A stretch of DNA of 64,000 nucleotides from Bacteroidaceae bacterium. GTDB taxonomy: Bacteria > Bacteroidota > Bacteroidia > Bacteroidales > Bacteroidaceae. The DNA is taken from contig JAFWYF010000001.1 in NCBI GenBank assembly GCA_017522785.1, forward strand, positions 124,001-188,000, read 5' to 3'. The translations under genes were made by a program, and so were the position numbers. Each line of letters begins with the position of its first letter. Positions within the stretch are counted from its first letter, which is position 1. The notes below the pieces were generated by a model. It did no database searches. It saw only the letters and a list, made by a program, of their open reading frames with translations, and was not told the DNA's origin. Below are positions 44,638-52,733 of this stretch, one piece after another.

Positions 44638-45384
44638 TTAGCAGTTCATTCCTCCACAGCAATTTATTACCTGTCCGGTAACATACGACGATAGGTCGCT
44701 GGCAAGAAATAGTGCAGTATTTGCGACATCTTCGGGTGTTCCTCCACGACGTAAAGGTATTGTCTTGCACCATGCCTCGCGCATCTCTTCCGACAATGCC
44801 GATGTCATGTCTGTCTGAATGAATCCCGGTGCAATGCAGTTTACACGTATACCACGAGGCCCCATCTCTTTGGCTACAGATTTTGCAAAACCAATGAGCC
44901 CCGCTTTAGAGGCTGAATAGTTACATTGTCCTGCATTGCCACTAACACCAACCACCGACGACATGTTTATGATGCTTCCACAGCGTTGCTTTGCCATTAT
45001 AGGTACAGTTGCACGTGTGAAATTGAATGCCGATTTAAGGTTGGTTGTTATAACTGCATCCCATTGCTCTTCACTCATGCGCATGAGCAAACCATCTTTT
45101 GTTATTCCTGCGTTGTTTACAAGAATGTCTATACGACCGAAATCGGCTATAACTTGTTTTACAACCCCTTCTGTTGCAGAATAGTCTGCTGCATCAGCTG
45201 CATATCCTTTGCATTTTACTCCTAGTGCTTCTATGCTGCTTTCAACCTCTTCGGCAGTACCATTTTTCTGACGATAGGTAAATACAATATTAGCACCCTG
45301 CTCTGCAAATTTTGTTGCAATAGCACGGCCAATACCACGTGTTGCACCGGTAATCAGTGCTACTTTTCCCTCTAATAGTTTCAT
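44638..45384 (-). CDS. fabG: 3-oxoacyl-ACP reductase
   Basis: FabG reduces 3-oxoacyl-ACP with NADPH in fatty-acid elongation. The 248-residue short-chain dehydrogenase has ITGATRGIGRAIA, LVNNAGITKDGLLMRM, the catalytic serine in INMSSVVGVSGNAGQCNY and the YSASKAG tyrosine/lysine pair, then the ending CIAPGFIQTDMT. The C-terminus ends in CCGGMNC, an unusual cysteine-rich end. A TATCTTCG -7 element lies upstream. Confidence 0.92.
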   Translation of the reverse strand: MKLLEGKVALITGATRGIGRAIATKFAEQGANIVFTYRQKNGTAEEVESSIEALGVKCKGYAADAADYSATEGVVKQVIADFGRIDILVNNAGITKDGLLMRMSEEQWDAVITTNLKSAFNFTRATVPIMAKQRCGSIINMSSVVGVSGNAGQCNYSASKAGLIGFAKSVAKEMGPRGIRVNCIAPGFIQTDMTSALSEEMREAWCKTIPLRRGGTPEDVANTALFLASDLSSYVTGQVINCCGGMNC

Positions 45385-45421
45385 ATCTTATTCTGTTTTT
45401 TGCTTGTTTGGTTATATGTTG

Positions 45422-45429
45422 CGAAGATA
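45422..45429 (-). promoter_or_regulatory. -7 element of fabG
   Basis: TATCTTCG on the minus strand, 37 bases before the fabG start. The -33 element is not clear. The rest of the 267-base gap to the next gene is AT-rich with no further gene. Confidence 0.5.
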
Positions 45430-45651
45430 ACTATTTTATGCTCTAAACAGTAATTTTTTATGTGAAAATCTATGTTTAAAAATGTCTAAAGTTATTGTTA
45501 AAATGCTTTTTTAGCTTTTTTAACCATTTTTGTTTTGTGCTGAAAATCAACCTTTTGCAAGAGCGTATATTACTGATATATAGCAATATACACACTTGCC
45601 TGTTTCTTGTTTTTTTAATAAATTTACATCAAGGATATAAATATTATATGT

Positions 45652-45960
45652 ATGAATAAAATTTATTTGGAGCCGGTTAATAAGGCTCGTGATTTAATTG
45701 ATGGTGTTAAGAAACAGAGTGATTTACTTGCAAAAATAGGTATCTCTATCGATGTCGATTTATTGTCGAAAATGTGTCGGGATTTAGAGGACGCCGGTAG
45801 TGCTCAAGACAAAATAGAAGCCGAATTGAAGGTTGCACGCGAAAATGCTCATCGTTGTTTGGAATTATTAAAAACTGCCTACAACTCTTCTAAAGCACCT
45901 ATTAAACAAAATTTTGCTCCCGAAACATGGCAATCTTTCGGCTTGGCAGATAAGAAATAA
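45652..45960 (+). CDS. Small hypothetical protein
   Basis: I do not recognise a family. The 102-residue product is soluble, helical and charged, without signal peptide; residues 40-85 could form a short coiled coil. Codon use and base composition match neighbours. It stands alone between fabG and the cytidylyltransferase gene. The TAA stop lies inside the left arm of the terminator that follows. Confidence 0.68.
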   Translation: MNKIYLEPVNKARDLIDGVKKQSDLLAKIGISIDVDLLSKMCRDLEDAGSAQDKIEAELKVARENAHRCLELLKTAYNSSKAPIKQNFAPETWQSFGLADKK

Positions 45961-45996
45961 TAAAATGGTTGGAACATTCCAACCATTTTATTATTT
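45955..45996. terminator. Bidirectional terminator containing two stop codons
   Basis: Two 20-base arms pair perfectly around a 2-base turn. The left arm holds the TAA of the small hypothetical gene and the right arm holds the stop of the convergent cytidylyltransferase gene, so both genes end inside the hairpin. Confidence 0.9.
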
Positions 45997-46635
45997 CTCT
46001 ATGCTTATAACCTTTTCGGCAAATTCAAAATCTTCGGGATAATCAATGTCTATACCTTCAATGGTATCTACGATTGCCATATAGGGGCTGTTGCCCACTC
46101 GTTGATGATGTTCGCACCACACCTCGCGACGGAAAATGTAGAATGCGCTTGTCTCTACATATATTGGTTCTATGGTTTGTGTACGAGGAATCTCTTTCAA
46201 ATTGTAATTTAAAGGTTTGCCGTTGAACCAAGTGAATGTTCTAATCTGCTGAGCCGAGAATGCAGAATCGTGTTCACTCGACAAAACTTTTTCAATGGCA
46301 TTACCCACTGTTTCGGCCTTTATAAATGGTGATGTGGTGTGTGCAAGCATGTAAACATCGGCATTGACTTCCTTTACAAAAGCGTCGTATATATCCTGTC
46401 CCAATGTCTCATCGCTGTCAAGCGATGTGTCTCTCTTTAGAAACTTAACTCCTTTGGGCAGGTAGGGTATTATGCTCTCCTGACTGCAATATACATACAC
46501 TTCGGATATTTGAGAAACCTTTGTGAGGGTTTCCAAAATATAACTTAGCAGTGGCTTGTTGCCTAACTGCTTAAGGTTTTTGCCAACTACTCGTTTGCTG
46601 TTGAGCCTTATGGGTACGAACGCAACTACTTTCAT
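45991..46635 (-). CDS. Acylneuraminate cytidylyltransferase family protein
   Basis: Enzymes of this family transfer CMP to acidic sugars such as sialic, legionaminic or pseudaminic acid. The 214-residue product has the start VAFVPIRLNSKRVVGKNLKQLGNKPLLSYI, the nucleotide-binding signature of the group, and LAHTTSPFIKAETV. It differs from typical KdsB. The gene lies nine bases after a kpsF-like gene, so the pair may serve CMP-activation of a sugar acid in surface glycan synthesis, but the sugar cannot be told. Confidence 0.8.
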   Translation of the reverse strand: MKVVAFVPIRLNSKRVVGKNLKQLGNKPLLSYILETLTKVSQISEVYVYCSQESIIPYLPKGVKFLKRDTSLDSDETLGQDIYDAFVKEVNADVYMLAHTTSPFIKAETVGNAIEKVLSSEHDSAFSAQQIRTFTWFNGKPLNYNLKEIPRTQTIEPIYVETSAFYIFRREVWCEHHQRVGNSPYMAIVDTIEGIDIDYPEDFEFAEKVISIEK

Positions 46636-46644
46636 CTGTTTCTG

Positions 46645-47592
46645 TTATAAGCAACTGAATGCGTCGATAACACCTACAAATTGTTTTTCGGAGTTCACTA
46701 CAATGAGCGAGTGAATATTATGTTTACGCATAATCTGCTCGGCTTGTGTGAGCTTTGCTGTCTCCTGTATGGTTTGAGGGTTATGACTCATTAAATCCTT
46801 CGCTGTCAATTCAAAGAAGTGCTCTTGGTCGCGTTGCATTGCACGACGAATATCGCCATCGGTTACAACACCAAGAATCTCTCCGTTCTCTATAACAACT
46901 GCAATTCCCATTTTGGTGCTACTAATTTGCATTAGAGCATCGCTAATCTTCGATTCACGTGTTATGATAGGCAGGTTTGTGCTAATCATGGAGTCTTTTA
47001 CACGTGATAGCAAACGACGCCCAAGTGCTCCTCCCGGGTGGAACTGTGCAAAGTCCGATGCTTTAAATTTGTATACGGTCATCAATGCACATGCTATTGC
47101 ATCGCCCATTGCAAGTGTTGCTGTTGTCGATGATGTGGGAGCAAGGTTCAAAGGACATGCTTCGCGTTCAACCGAAACATTCAAGTGGCAATTAGAGTAT
47201 TTTGCCAAAAGCGACTGGGGGTTACCCGACATAGATATAATAGGTATATTACGCTCGGTTAGCAATGGAATGAAACGTAATAGTTCGTCGGTTTGTCCCG
47301 AGTTTGATATTGCGAGCACAACGTCTCCTTCTGTAAACATACCGAGGTCGCCATGAAATGCATCAAGAGGATTTACAAAGAATGATGGTGTTCCGGTACT
47401 TGCCAATGTAGACGCTATTTTTGCACCTATATGTCCCGATTTTCCTACCCCGGTAACAATGAGTTTTCCTTTGCTCTCTTTAATAATCTCTATTGCTTTT
47501 GTGAAATTTTCATCTAGTTTGGGAATAAGGTTCAGAATTGCTTCTGCTTCATCCTTAAAACATTTTATTGCTACACTTAATACGTCTTCCAT
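46645..47592 (-). CDS. kdsD: KpsF/GutQ family arabinose-5-phosphate isomerase
   Basis: This isomerase forms arabinose 5-phosphate from ribulose 5-phosphate, the first step to KDO. The 315-residue product has an N-terminal SIS domain (VTGVGKSGHIGAKIASTLASTG, SNSGQTDELL, and FHPGGALGRRLL) and two CBS domains in the C-terminal part (about 205-315). The order matches KdsD/KpsF. It has its own promoter and precedes a cytidylyltransferase of the acylneuraminate type; a KdsC-like phosphatase gene lies about 17 kb away. Confidence 0.92.
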   Translation of the reverse strand: MEDVLSVAIKCFKDEAEAILNLIPKLDENFTKAIEIIKESKGKLIVTGVGKSGHIGAKIASTLASTGTPSFFVNPLDAFHGDLGMFTEGDVVLAISNSGQTDELLRFIPLLTERNIPIISMSGNPQSLLAKYSNCHLNVSVEREACPLNLAPTSSTTATLAMGDAIACALMTVYKFKASDFAQFHPGGALGRRLLSRVKDSMISTNLPIITRESKISDALMQISSTKMGIAVVIENGEILGVVTDGDIRRAMQRDQEHFFELTAKDLMSHNPQTIQETAKLTQAEQIMRKHNIHSLIVVNSEKQFVGVIDAFSCL

Positions 47593-47710
47593 ATTGTGTT
47601 TCTCTTTTTTATTATTTAAATGCTTTTTTAGAGGGTGTTAAAAATCGTTTGCCTCTAAAAATGTACTAATTTAAATAGGTACTTTTCGCATTATACAATA
47701 TTGTCGGTGG

Positions 47711-47742
47711 CGAAGATAGTATAAAAATACAAAACAGACAAA
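47711..47742 (-). promoter_or_regulatory. Promoter of the kdsD-cytidylyltransferase pair
   Basis: On the minus strand TTTG (47739-47742), a 20-base spacer and TATCTTCG (47711-47718) form a full Bacteroides promoter. The leader before kdsD is about 110 bases long, AT-rich and without clear structure. Confidence 0.72.
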
Positions 47743-47821
47743 TTGTGAATGGGTTCTTCTTAATTTAGGTGTGGATTTTCTATAAACGAAAGGTGGTGAT
47801 TTATTGACCTATTATCACATT

Positions 47822-48937
47822 TTATACTTTTAGGAATATCTTTTGTTTGAACAGAACAGCCATTATGCAAAATAGAATTACGCTGTTCCCGGTCGTTAGT
47901 AGTAGGGGATACCAATCGCCAATGTATTGCTCTGCTCCATGACAAAGCGACGAAACAATACTTCTGAAATTTATTACCTCTCCAAGCATGTAGGCCGTTA
48001 TGGCATTACAACCATAAAACTGCAACCATTGCAATCCTTTTTTGTGCCCTTTGACATCTATCCACCAATAGAATATTGCAAGCAGTGCAAAGCACCAACC
48101 TGCACTGTAAATAGTCATGCTTCCACTCCAAATACGTTTAATAATCGGATGCCACATGCCCCAGATACTTCCAAGAATAATAAACGATATTCCAATTAGC
48201 AATAGAGTAACGGCTGTTTTATTACGGTTGTTGTTGCCTCTTTTTATTATCTCTCCGGCAATACTGCCCAATGCAACGGTGCAACAGAATGTTATGCTAC
48301 TCCACACCCAAGTATAATCGTACCATTGTGCCACTTGCCATGTGCCGTCGGTGGCCAAAAAACTTTGGTCTCTAAAGCGGCCTAGCACTAAATTATCAAC
48401 CTCTGCTGCAAAATTGCCATGCTGGCTCCAATCGCCAAACAGAACCATTGGTATAGTATATATTATTAGCAGAAGAATAATTGCCATAATCTGCATGCGT
48501 GGTTTCAGATAAACTACCAATGGCACTGTGAGCAAGTATCCTATGGCTATTGCTTGCAGGGTATTGCTGTATAGATATACAGCGTTTGGGTTTAACGAAA
48601 GAATGTTGCCCTGTACAATCATTCCGAATAGCCATAGCAGAAGCACACGCTTTAGCACTCGTTTCCACAATGCAATGTTGCTATGCTGTCTCAAATATTT
48701 AGGTAATGAGAATGGCATTGTAACACCCGACATGAACAGGAATAGAGGCATAACCAAGTCCCATGCGGTGAATCCTTTCCACTGTACATGGTCTAATTGA
48801 TAGAGCAGTGTGCTGTTTAGTGCCGAACTATCGAGCGTGATAAGAAATTGACGCAATATGGGCTGTAGGCCGACAAGCATGAATAGGTCGAAACCACGTA
48901 ATATATCTAATGATAGTAATCTTTTATTCTCTGCCAT
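47822..48937 (-). CDS. DUF5009 membrane acyltransferase-like protein
   Basis: The 371-residue protein has about ten membrane helices and the start KRLLSLDILRGFDLFMLVG, followed by GFTAWDLVMPLFLFMSGVTMPFSLPK. These are features of the family related to heparan-alpha-glucosaminide N-acetyltransferase (YeiB/NagX-like), which moves an acetyl group across the membrane onto a sugar. Its substrate is not known. The frame opens at 48997, but a -7 element lies inside that extension, so the ATG at 48937 is preferred. Confidence 0.85.
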   Translation of the reverse strand: MAENKRLLSLDILRGFDLFMLVGLQPILRQFLITLDSSALNSTLLYQLDHVQWKGFTAWDLVMPLFLFMSGVTMPFSLPKYLRQHSNIALWKRVLKRVLLLWLFGMIVQGNILSLNPNAVYLYSNTLQAIAIGYLLTVPLVVYLKPRMQIMAIILLLIIYTIPMVLFGDWSQHGNFAAEVDNLVLGRFRDQSFLATDGTWQVAQWYDYTWVWSSITFCCTVALGSIAGEIIKRGNNNRNKTAVTLLLIGISFIILGSIWGMWHPIIKRIWSGSMTIYSAGWCFALLAIFYWWIDVKGHKKGLQWLQFYGCNAITAYMLGEVINFRSIVSSLCHGAEQYIGDWYPLLLTTGNSVILFCIMAVLFKQKIFLKV

Positions 48938-48954
48938 GAATGTGCTATTTTTTG

Positions 48955-48962
48955 CGAAGATA
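48955..48962 (-). promoter_or_regulatory. -7 element of the DUF5009 gene
   Basis: TATCTTCG on the minus strand lies 17 bases before the ATG at 48937 and excludes the longer reading from 48997. Confidence 0.5.
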
Positions 48963-49039
48963 CGAAATACTTTAAAAAACAGCTTTATTTTATGCATGCA
49001 TCTGTGCTTTTTTGTGGAATTTGAAGTATGTTTGCATCT

Positions 49040-49729
49040 ATGAATATAGAACCAATAGCATATTTCCGTAGTTCCTTCCCCACTAAATTTGGTATTCCGC
49101 GCCAGAGTGGCATAGTCGATGAACTTTGTGGAACAATTGTCTTTGAACCAAAGTACCGTAATCCCGATGCGTTGCGTGGTTTGGATGGGTTCGATTATCT
49201 ATGGCTCATTTGGGAGTTTTCTGCAAATAAGAAAGAGGGCAATGCAGGTTGGCATCCAACAGTGCGTCCACCGTTGTTGGGTGGTAACAAGGCTATGGGT
49301 GTTTTTGCAACACGCTCTCCTTTTCGCCCAAATGCTTTAGGGCTGTCGTCTGTAAAAATAGAAAGTATTGAGGAGACTATTGCTGATGGTGTCGTTATAC
49401 ATGTGCGAGGTGCCGACTTAATGGACGGTACCCCTATATTCGATATAAAACCATATATTGCTTATGCCGACTCGCATCCCGATGCTCACAGTGGCTTTGT
49501 CGACGAAAAACCATGGCAACCTCTTGTTGTGAATATACCATCCGAAATTTGTAGCCAACTCCCCGAAGCCCTTCTCTCGGCTTTGAAAAAGGTGCTGGAG
49601 CTCGACCCACGTCCTCAATATCATAACGACCCTGAAAAGGTGTACGGTATGCCTTTCGAAGCCTACGATGTGCAGTTCAGAGTCTCAGCAGAAAATGTGC
49701 TTACCGTTGTTGCTCTCCACCACTTATAA
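49040..49729 (+). CDS. trmO: tRNA t6A37 methyltransferase TrmO
   Basis: TrmO (YaeB/TsaA family) methylates N6-threonylcarbamoyladenosine at position 37 of tRNA-Thr using S-adenosylmethionine. The 229-residue product has PIAYFRSSFPTKFGIPRQSGIV, FDYLWLIWEF, RPPLLGGNKAMGVFATRSPFRPNALGLSSVKI and the DGTPIFDIKPYI segment. An ATG four codons upstream (49028) overlaps a TATGTTTG element and is less likely. The 3' end overlaps the convergent serine hydrolase gene by 29 bases. Confidence 0.92.
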   Translation: MNIEPIAYFRSSFPTKFGIPRQSGIVDELCGTIVFEPKYRNPDALRGLDGFDYLWLIWEFSANKKEGNAGWHPTVRPPLLGGNKAMGVFATRSPFRPNALGLSSVKIESIEETIADGVVIHVRGADLMDGTPIFDIKPYIAYADSHPDAHSGFVDEKPWQPLVVNIPSEICSQLPEALLSALKKVLELDPRPQYHNDPEKVYGMPFEAYDVQFRVSAENVLTVVALHHL

Positions 49730-51014
49730 GATAGTTGGCTATTGCTTCGTATGCCGGTAAGGACAATGGGTCTATCTCCAAATTACCGGAGTGATAGGTA
49801 GATGCCAAACGCACTATTACCATTTCGGCTGCAGGGTCAATGTATATTGCCTGTCCATGTACCCCACGTGCCATGTATGCTCCATGACTGTTTTCGGTAA
49901 TCCACCACATATTGCGGTAGCTCCAACCTCTAAGACTTTTCCCATATACCGATTTAGCAAAAGCCTCTTTGTTTCCGCCATTTATTATATCTTCTATGGC
50001 TTTCCGAGGAATAATTTGCTTTCCATGCCACATGCCACCACAACGCATCATCTCGCCAAAACGTGCTAAATCGCGTAACCCGGCATCGAGCCCGCCACCT
50101 GCAAAAGGAATTCCTAGTGCATCCACTTGGTAATAGGCATCCTGCTCCATTCCCAATCTGCTCCATATCCTTTCGGTAAGCTGTTCTGCAACAGATTTTC
50201 CTGTAACAATGGAAATTATCCATCCCAACACTTCGGCATTCACTGTCTTGTAACCGAAGATATTACCATGTCCGCTATCCTGCAGTATTGTTGGAAGATA
50301 ATCGTAATAACCTTGTGGTGTGCCTTTGGGGTGCTCTATCATGGGGTTGCCTGCAACCGAGAATTTCCATATCTCGGCATTGGGGTTGTTGTAATCCTCG
50401 CTATATCTTATTGCTGTTGTCATGTCCATTACTTCACGCACCGTAGCATTGCCAAAACCGCTGTTTGCAAGTTGCGGAATATAGTCGCCAACTAATTTAT
50501 GCGGGTCTAATTTGCCCTCTGCTACCAATATAGATGCAAGTGTTCCTGTAAACGATTTTGTTACCGACATCACTGCATGCACCCTCTCGGGTGTAAGTTC
50601 TCCAAAATATTTTTCATATACGACATCTCCACGATGCAGAACAATTATGCCATCGGTATAATTAAGGTCGAGCGACTTACGCCAAGTGATAGCCTCTTTC
50701 TCTCCTGTCGGAATAAATTTTATACTATCGATATTGTTGTTCGGTTTATATCGGAACATGATAGGTTGTTGTTTGTTCCCTCGTGGCACATTCACTGTTG
50801 GCATGAATTCCCGCATGTGCACAACGCTGTAGCGAATTGCCGGAAACTGAAAAAATGAACCGTCGCGTGCGTTTATACGCTTGTCAATAGAGGGTGGAAA
50901 ACCTTGCATGTAACAGGTTTTCATTGGGTTCGACTCTTGTGCATCGGGGATGCTGATTTGCGCTGTCGCTGTTCCTGCAAACATAGTTAAGTAGATAAAA
51001 AACTTTCTATACAT
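49701..51014 (-). CDS. Serine hydrolase of the beta-lactamase class C family
   Basis: The 437-residue product has a signal peptide (MYRKFFIYLTMFAGTATAQ) and the penicillin-binding-protein fold with the nucleophile motif SVTK (AVMSVTKSFTGTL), a YSEDYNN region in the place of YxN, and a C-terminal HGQAIYIDP strand in the place of KTG. Such proteins can be esterases, peptidases or beta-lactamases; the modified motifs argue against a classical beta-lactamase. The frame continues to a TTG at 51029, but the ATG at 51014 fits the signal peptide. Its 3' end overlaps trmO. Confidence 0.87.
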   Translation of the reverse strand: MYRKFFIYLTMFAGTATAQISIPDAQESNPMKTCYMQGFPPSIDKRINARDGSFFQFPAIRYSVVHMREFMPTVNVPRGNKQQPIMFRYKPNNNIDSIKFIPTGEKEAITWRKSLDLNYTDGIIVLHRGDVVYEKYFGELTPERVHAVMSVTKSFTGTLASILVAEGKLDPHKLVGDYIPQLANSGFGNATVREVMDMTTAIRYSEDYNNPNAEIWKFSVAGNPMIEHPKGTPQGYYDYLPTILQDSGHGNIFGYKTVNAEVLGWIISIVTGKSVAEQLTERIWSRLGMEQDAYYQVDALGIPFAGGGLDAGLRDLARFGEMMRCGGMWHGKQIIPRKAIEDIINGGNKEAFAKSVYGKSLRGWSYRNMWWITENSHGAYMARGVHGQAIYIDPAAEMVIVRLASTYHSGNLEIDPLSLPAYEAIANYLISGGEQQR

Positions 51015-51017
51015 AAT

Positions 51018-51065
51018 TATACCCTTCAAAAGAGAAACTTCATTGACTCTCTTTTGAAGGGTATA
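51018..51065 (-). other. 18-bp inverted repeat just upstream of the serine hydrolase start
   Basis: Arms 51018-51035 and 51048-51065 pair perfectly around a 12-base loop. The near arm ends four bases before the ATG at 51014, so in a transcript it would cover the ribosome binding region. There is no U-tract on either side. It could still mark the end of the upstream DedA transcript. Confidence 0.6.
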
Positions 51066-51115
51066 ACAAACGACACAGCTATTTGTTTGTATCTAAATGT
51101 CGTCTATGTGTTAAA

Positions 51116-51748
51116 TTATTTTTTACTTTTCTTTAATCCTTGATATGTAAGATATGCTACAATAAACACACCCAAAGCAATGAACACGTAACCAATCTCG
51201 TGGCTATACTGTGTTACTTTTTCTTGCAGTTGGTCTTCGGGTACAATGCCATTTAAATACCATCCTATTGTAGCCAATATAGTGTTCCATATACCGGCAC
51301 CCAACGTTGTGTAAAAAAGGAATGTCCCTAGGTTCATACGTGCCAATCCTGCAGGGATAGAAATCAATTGGCGAACAGCCGGTATCAATCGTCCAATGAA
51401 TGTCGATAGTGCACCGCGTTTTTCGAAATACTCTTCGGCATGTTTAACCTTTGCTTCGTCTATAAGACAAATATGTCCCATACGGCTGTTTGCAAACTTG
51501 TATACAATAGGTCGTCCCAACCATTTGGCAAGGTAATAGTTTATGAGTGCGCCAATGTTCGCTCCAATAGTAGCAAATATTATCACTAAAAAGATGTTCA
51601 TTTCGCCCGATGCAGCTTTGTATGCGGCGGGGGGAACAACAATCTCCGACGGAAAAGGTATGAATGAACTCTCAATAGTCATCAATAGTGTAATAGTCCA
51701 GTAGTTGAGATGCTCTAAACACCATTCGATAAAGGCCAATGATTCCAT
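51116..51748 (-). CDS. DedA family membrane protein
   Basis: DedA proteins are inner-membrane proteins linked to lipid flipping and membrane integrity. The 210-residue product has FIPFPSEIVVPPAAYKAA, GANIGALINYYLAKWLGRP, and the GRLIPAVRQLISIPAGLARM motif that is conserved in the SNARE-associated (VTT) domain, then a C-terminal membrane helix and basic end. The frame opens earlier at 51787, but the ATG at 51748 gives the standard N-terminus and follows a TATCTTTG -7 element. Confidence 0.92.
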   Translation of the reverse strand: MESLAFIEWCLEHLNYWTITLLMTIESSFIPFPSEIVVPPAAYKAASGEMNIFLVIIFATIGANIGALINYYLAKWLGRPIVYKFANSRMGHICLIDEAKVKHAEEYFEKRGALSTFIGRLIPAVRQLISIPAGLARMNLGTFLFYTTLGAGIWNTILATIGWYLNGIVPEDQLQEKVTQYSHEIGYVFIALGVFIVAYLTYQGLKKSKK

Positions 51749-51773
51749 AATCTGTTTTTTCGTATTATTGTTG

Positions 51774-51781
51774 CAAAGATA
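51774..51781 (-). promoter_or_regulatory. -7 element of the dedA gene
   Basis: TATCTTTG on the minus strand is a full -7 match 25 bases before the ATG at 51748; the -33 element is not clear. Confidence 0.5.
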
Positions 51782-51849
51782 GTGCAAAAAAACGAGATAG
51801 CCGTAATTGTTCCTCTATATTATGCAGTGGGTTGTTCATAACAAAAATG

Positions 51850-52329
51850 CTACAGCATGCTTTTTTTGCGATATCCTCCCTCTTTCAGTCTGTTCTTTAC
51901 CTTATTATATTTTATCTTCAAAATCTCTTGCAGGAACGGATCGATAGACATGCTCTCCTTTTTCTTTACCTGCTCGTCAAATGGAGGAATAATGTATGCC
52001 TTTTCGCGCAACAGTGCCTCGTAGAATGCTTTAAGTGTGGGGCCTGTAATCTTTTCCGATATGTGCGATGCCGCTATGTAGCTGAAACTGCTTTCGCATT
52101 TACGGGCATAATCGATAATCTCATCTTCGTAACTATCGAAAAATGGAGGAATCGTTGTTTCAATATCGGGATGATAAATGTTAGCACGGGTAATTTTAAT
52201 GAGGCTCATACGCTCTGCCAAGAATTTTATGTACGCCTCATTACGTTCTTTAGAATACGGTGTGGCATTTTCTCTGTTGTTCTTTGTACTTTTCTTACCG
52301 AAAATTCTTTTGAAAAAATCTGAAAACAT
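51850..52329 (-). CDS. Hypothetical protein next to the recombinase region
   Basis: I do not recognise a family. The 159-residue product begins with a short amphipathic basic segment (MFSDFFKRIFGKKSTKNN), followed by a soluble helical domain with many charged residues and a basic end. A frame of similar length runs antisense to it, but composition (charged, no long hydrophobic runs) and the MFSDFFKRIFGKK start favour this strand. The start resembles that of the unknown protein encoded at 5092-5721. Confidence 0.6.
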   Translation of the reverse strand: MFSDFFKRIFGKKSTKNNRENATPYSKERNEAYIKFLAERMSLIKITRANIYHPDIETTIPPFFDSYEDEIIDYARKCESSFSYIAASHISEKITGPTLKAFYEALLREKAYIIPPFDEQVKKKESMSIDPFLQEILKIKYNKVKNRLKEGGYRKKSML

Positions 52330-52733
52330 AGTAATAGGTTTTTAGTATATAAAAATAGGTTTATGGTCTATTACCAATACATTGCCATACATGCCAATAC
52401 TATACACTAAATAAAGCCGACACCTTACAGTGTAATAATTTGCAAATTGCAGCGGATAGTTTAATTTTTATGTTTGGCGAATTTTACTGGTAACCCCTTG
52501 CAATATGTAAACACTTAATATGTCTGTTTCAATTCTTTTTTCTTCTTTTTTTTAAGATTATTTAACAGTTAACAACCCTTTATCCTTTATCATATCTTGC
52601 AAAGATACTCTTTTTTTAAGTTAAACAATAATAGAAATGTGAACTTAATTCATAGATAACATCACTTTTGCGTTAGACTTTTTACAGTCTTCTATATTCA
52701 GGATATTGTATAACATAAAACTCAATCAGAATT
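52330..52733. other. 404-base gap before the recombinase
   Basis: No gene is visible. The left end holds two copies of AATAGGTTT (52333-52341 and 52354-52362) and three imperfect 10-base units (RCCAATACAT-like) at about 52373-52400. A minus-strand -7 element TATCTTTG lies at 52600-52607 within a short dyad and could drive the gene at 51850. The rest is T-rich. The repeats could be protein-binding sites, possibly for the recombinase. Confidence 0.45.

Noticed and set aside
49701-51014. A beta-lactamase controlled by the BlaI/M56 pair.
   Set aside because: The hydrolase is about 6 kb away, lacks clear YxN and KTG motifs, and has no AACTA-N7-TAGTT dyad that I can see before it.
51832-52323. A 163-codon frame on the plus strand opposite the hypothetical gene at 51850-52329.
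   Set aside because: It is rich in Cys and Phe with scattered hydrophobic runs, typical of antisense reading, while the minus-strand product looks like a normal charged soluble protein.
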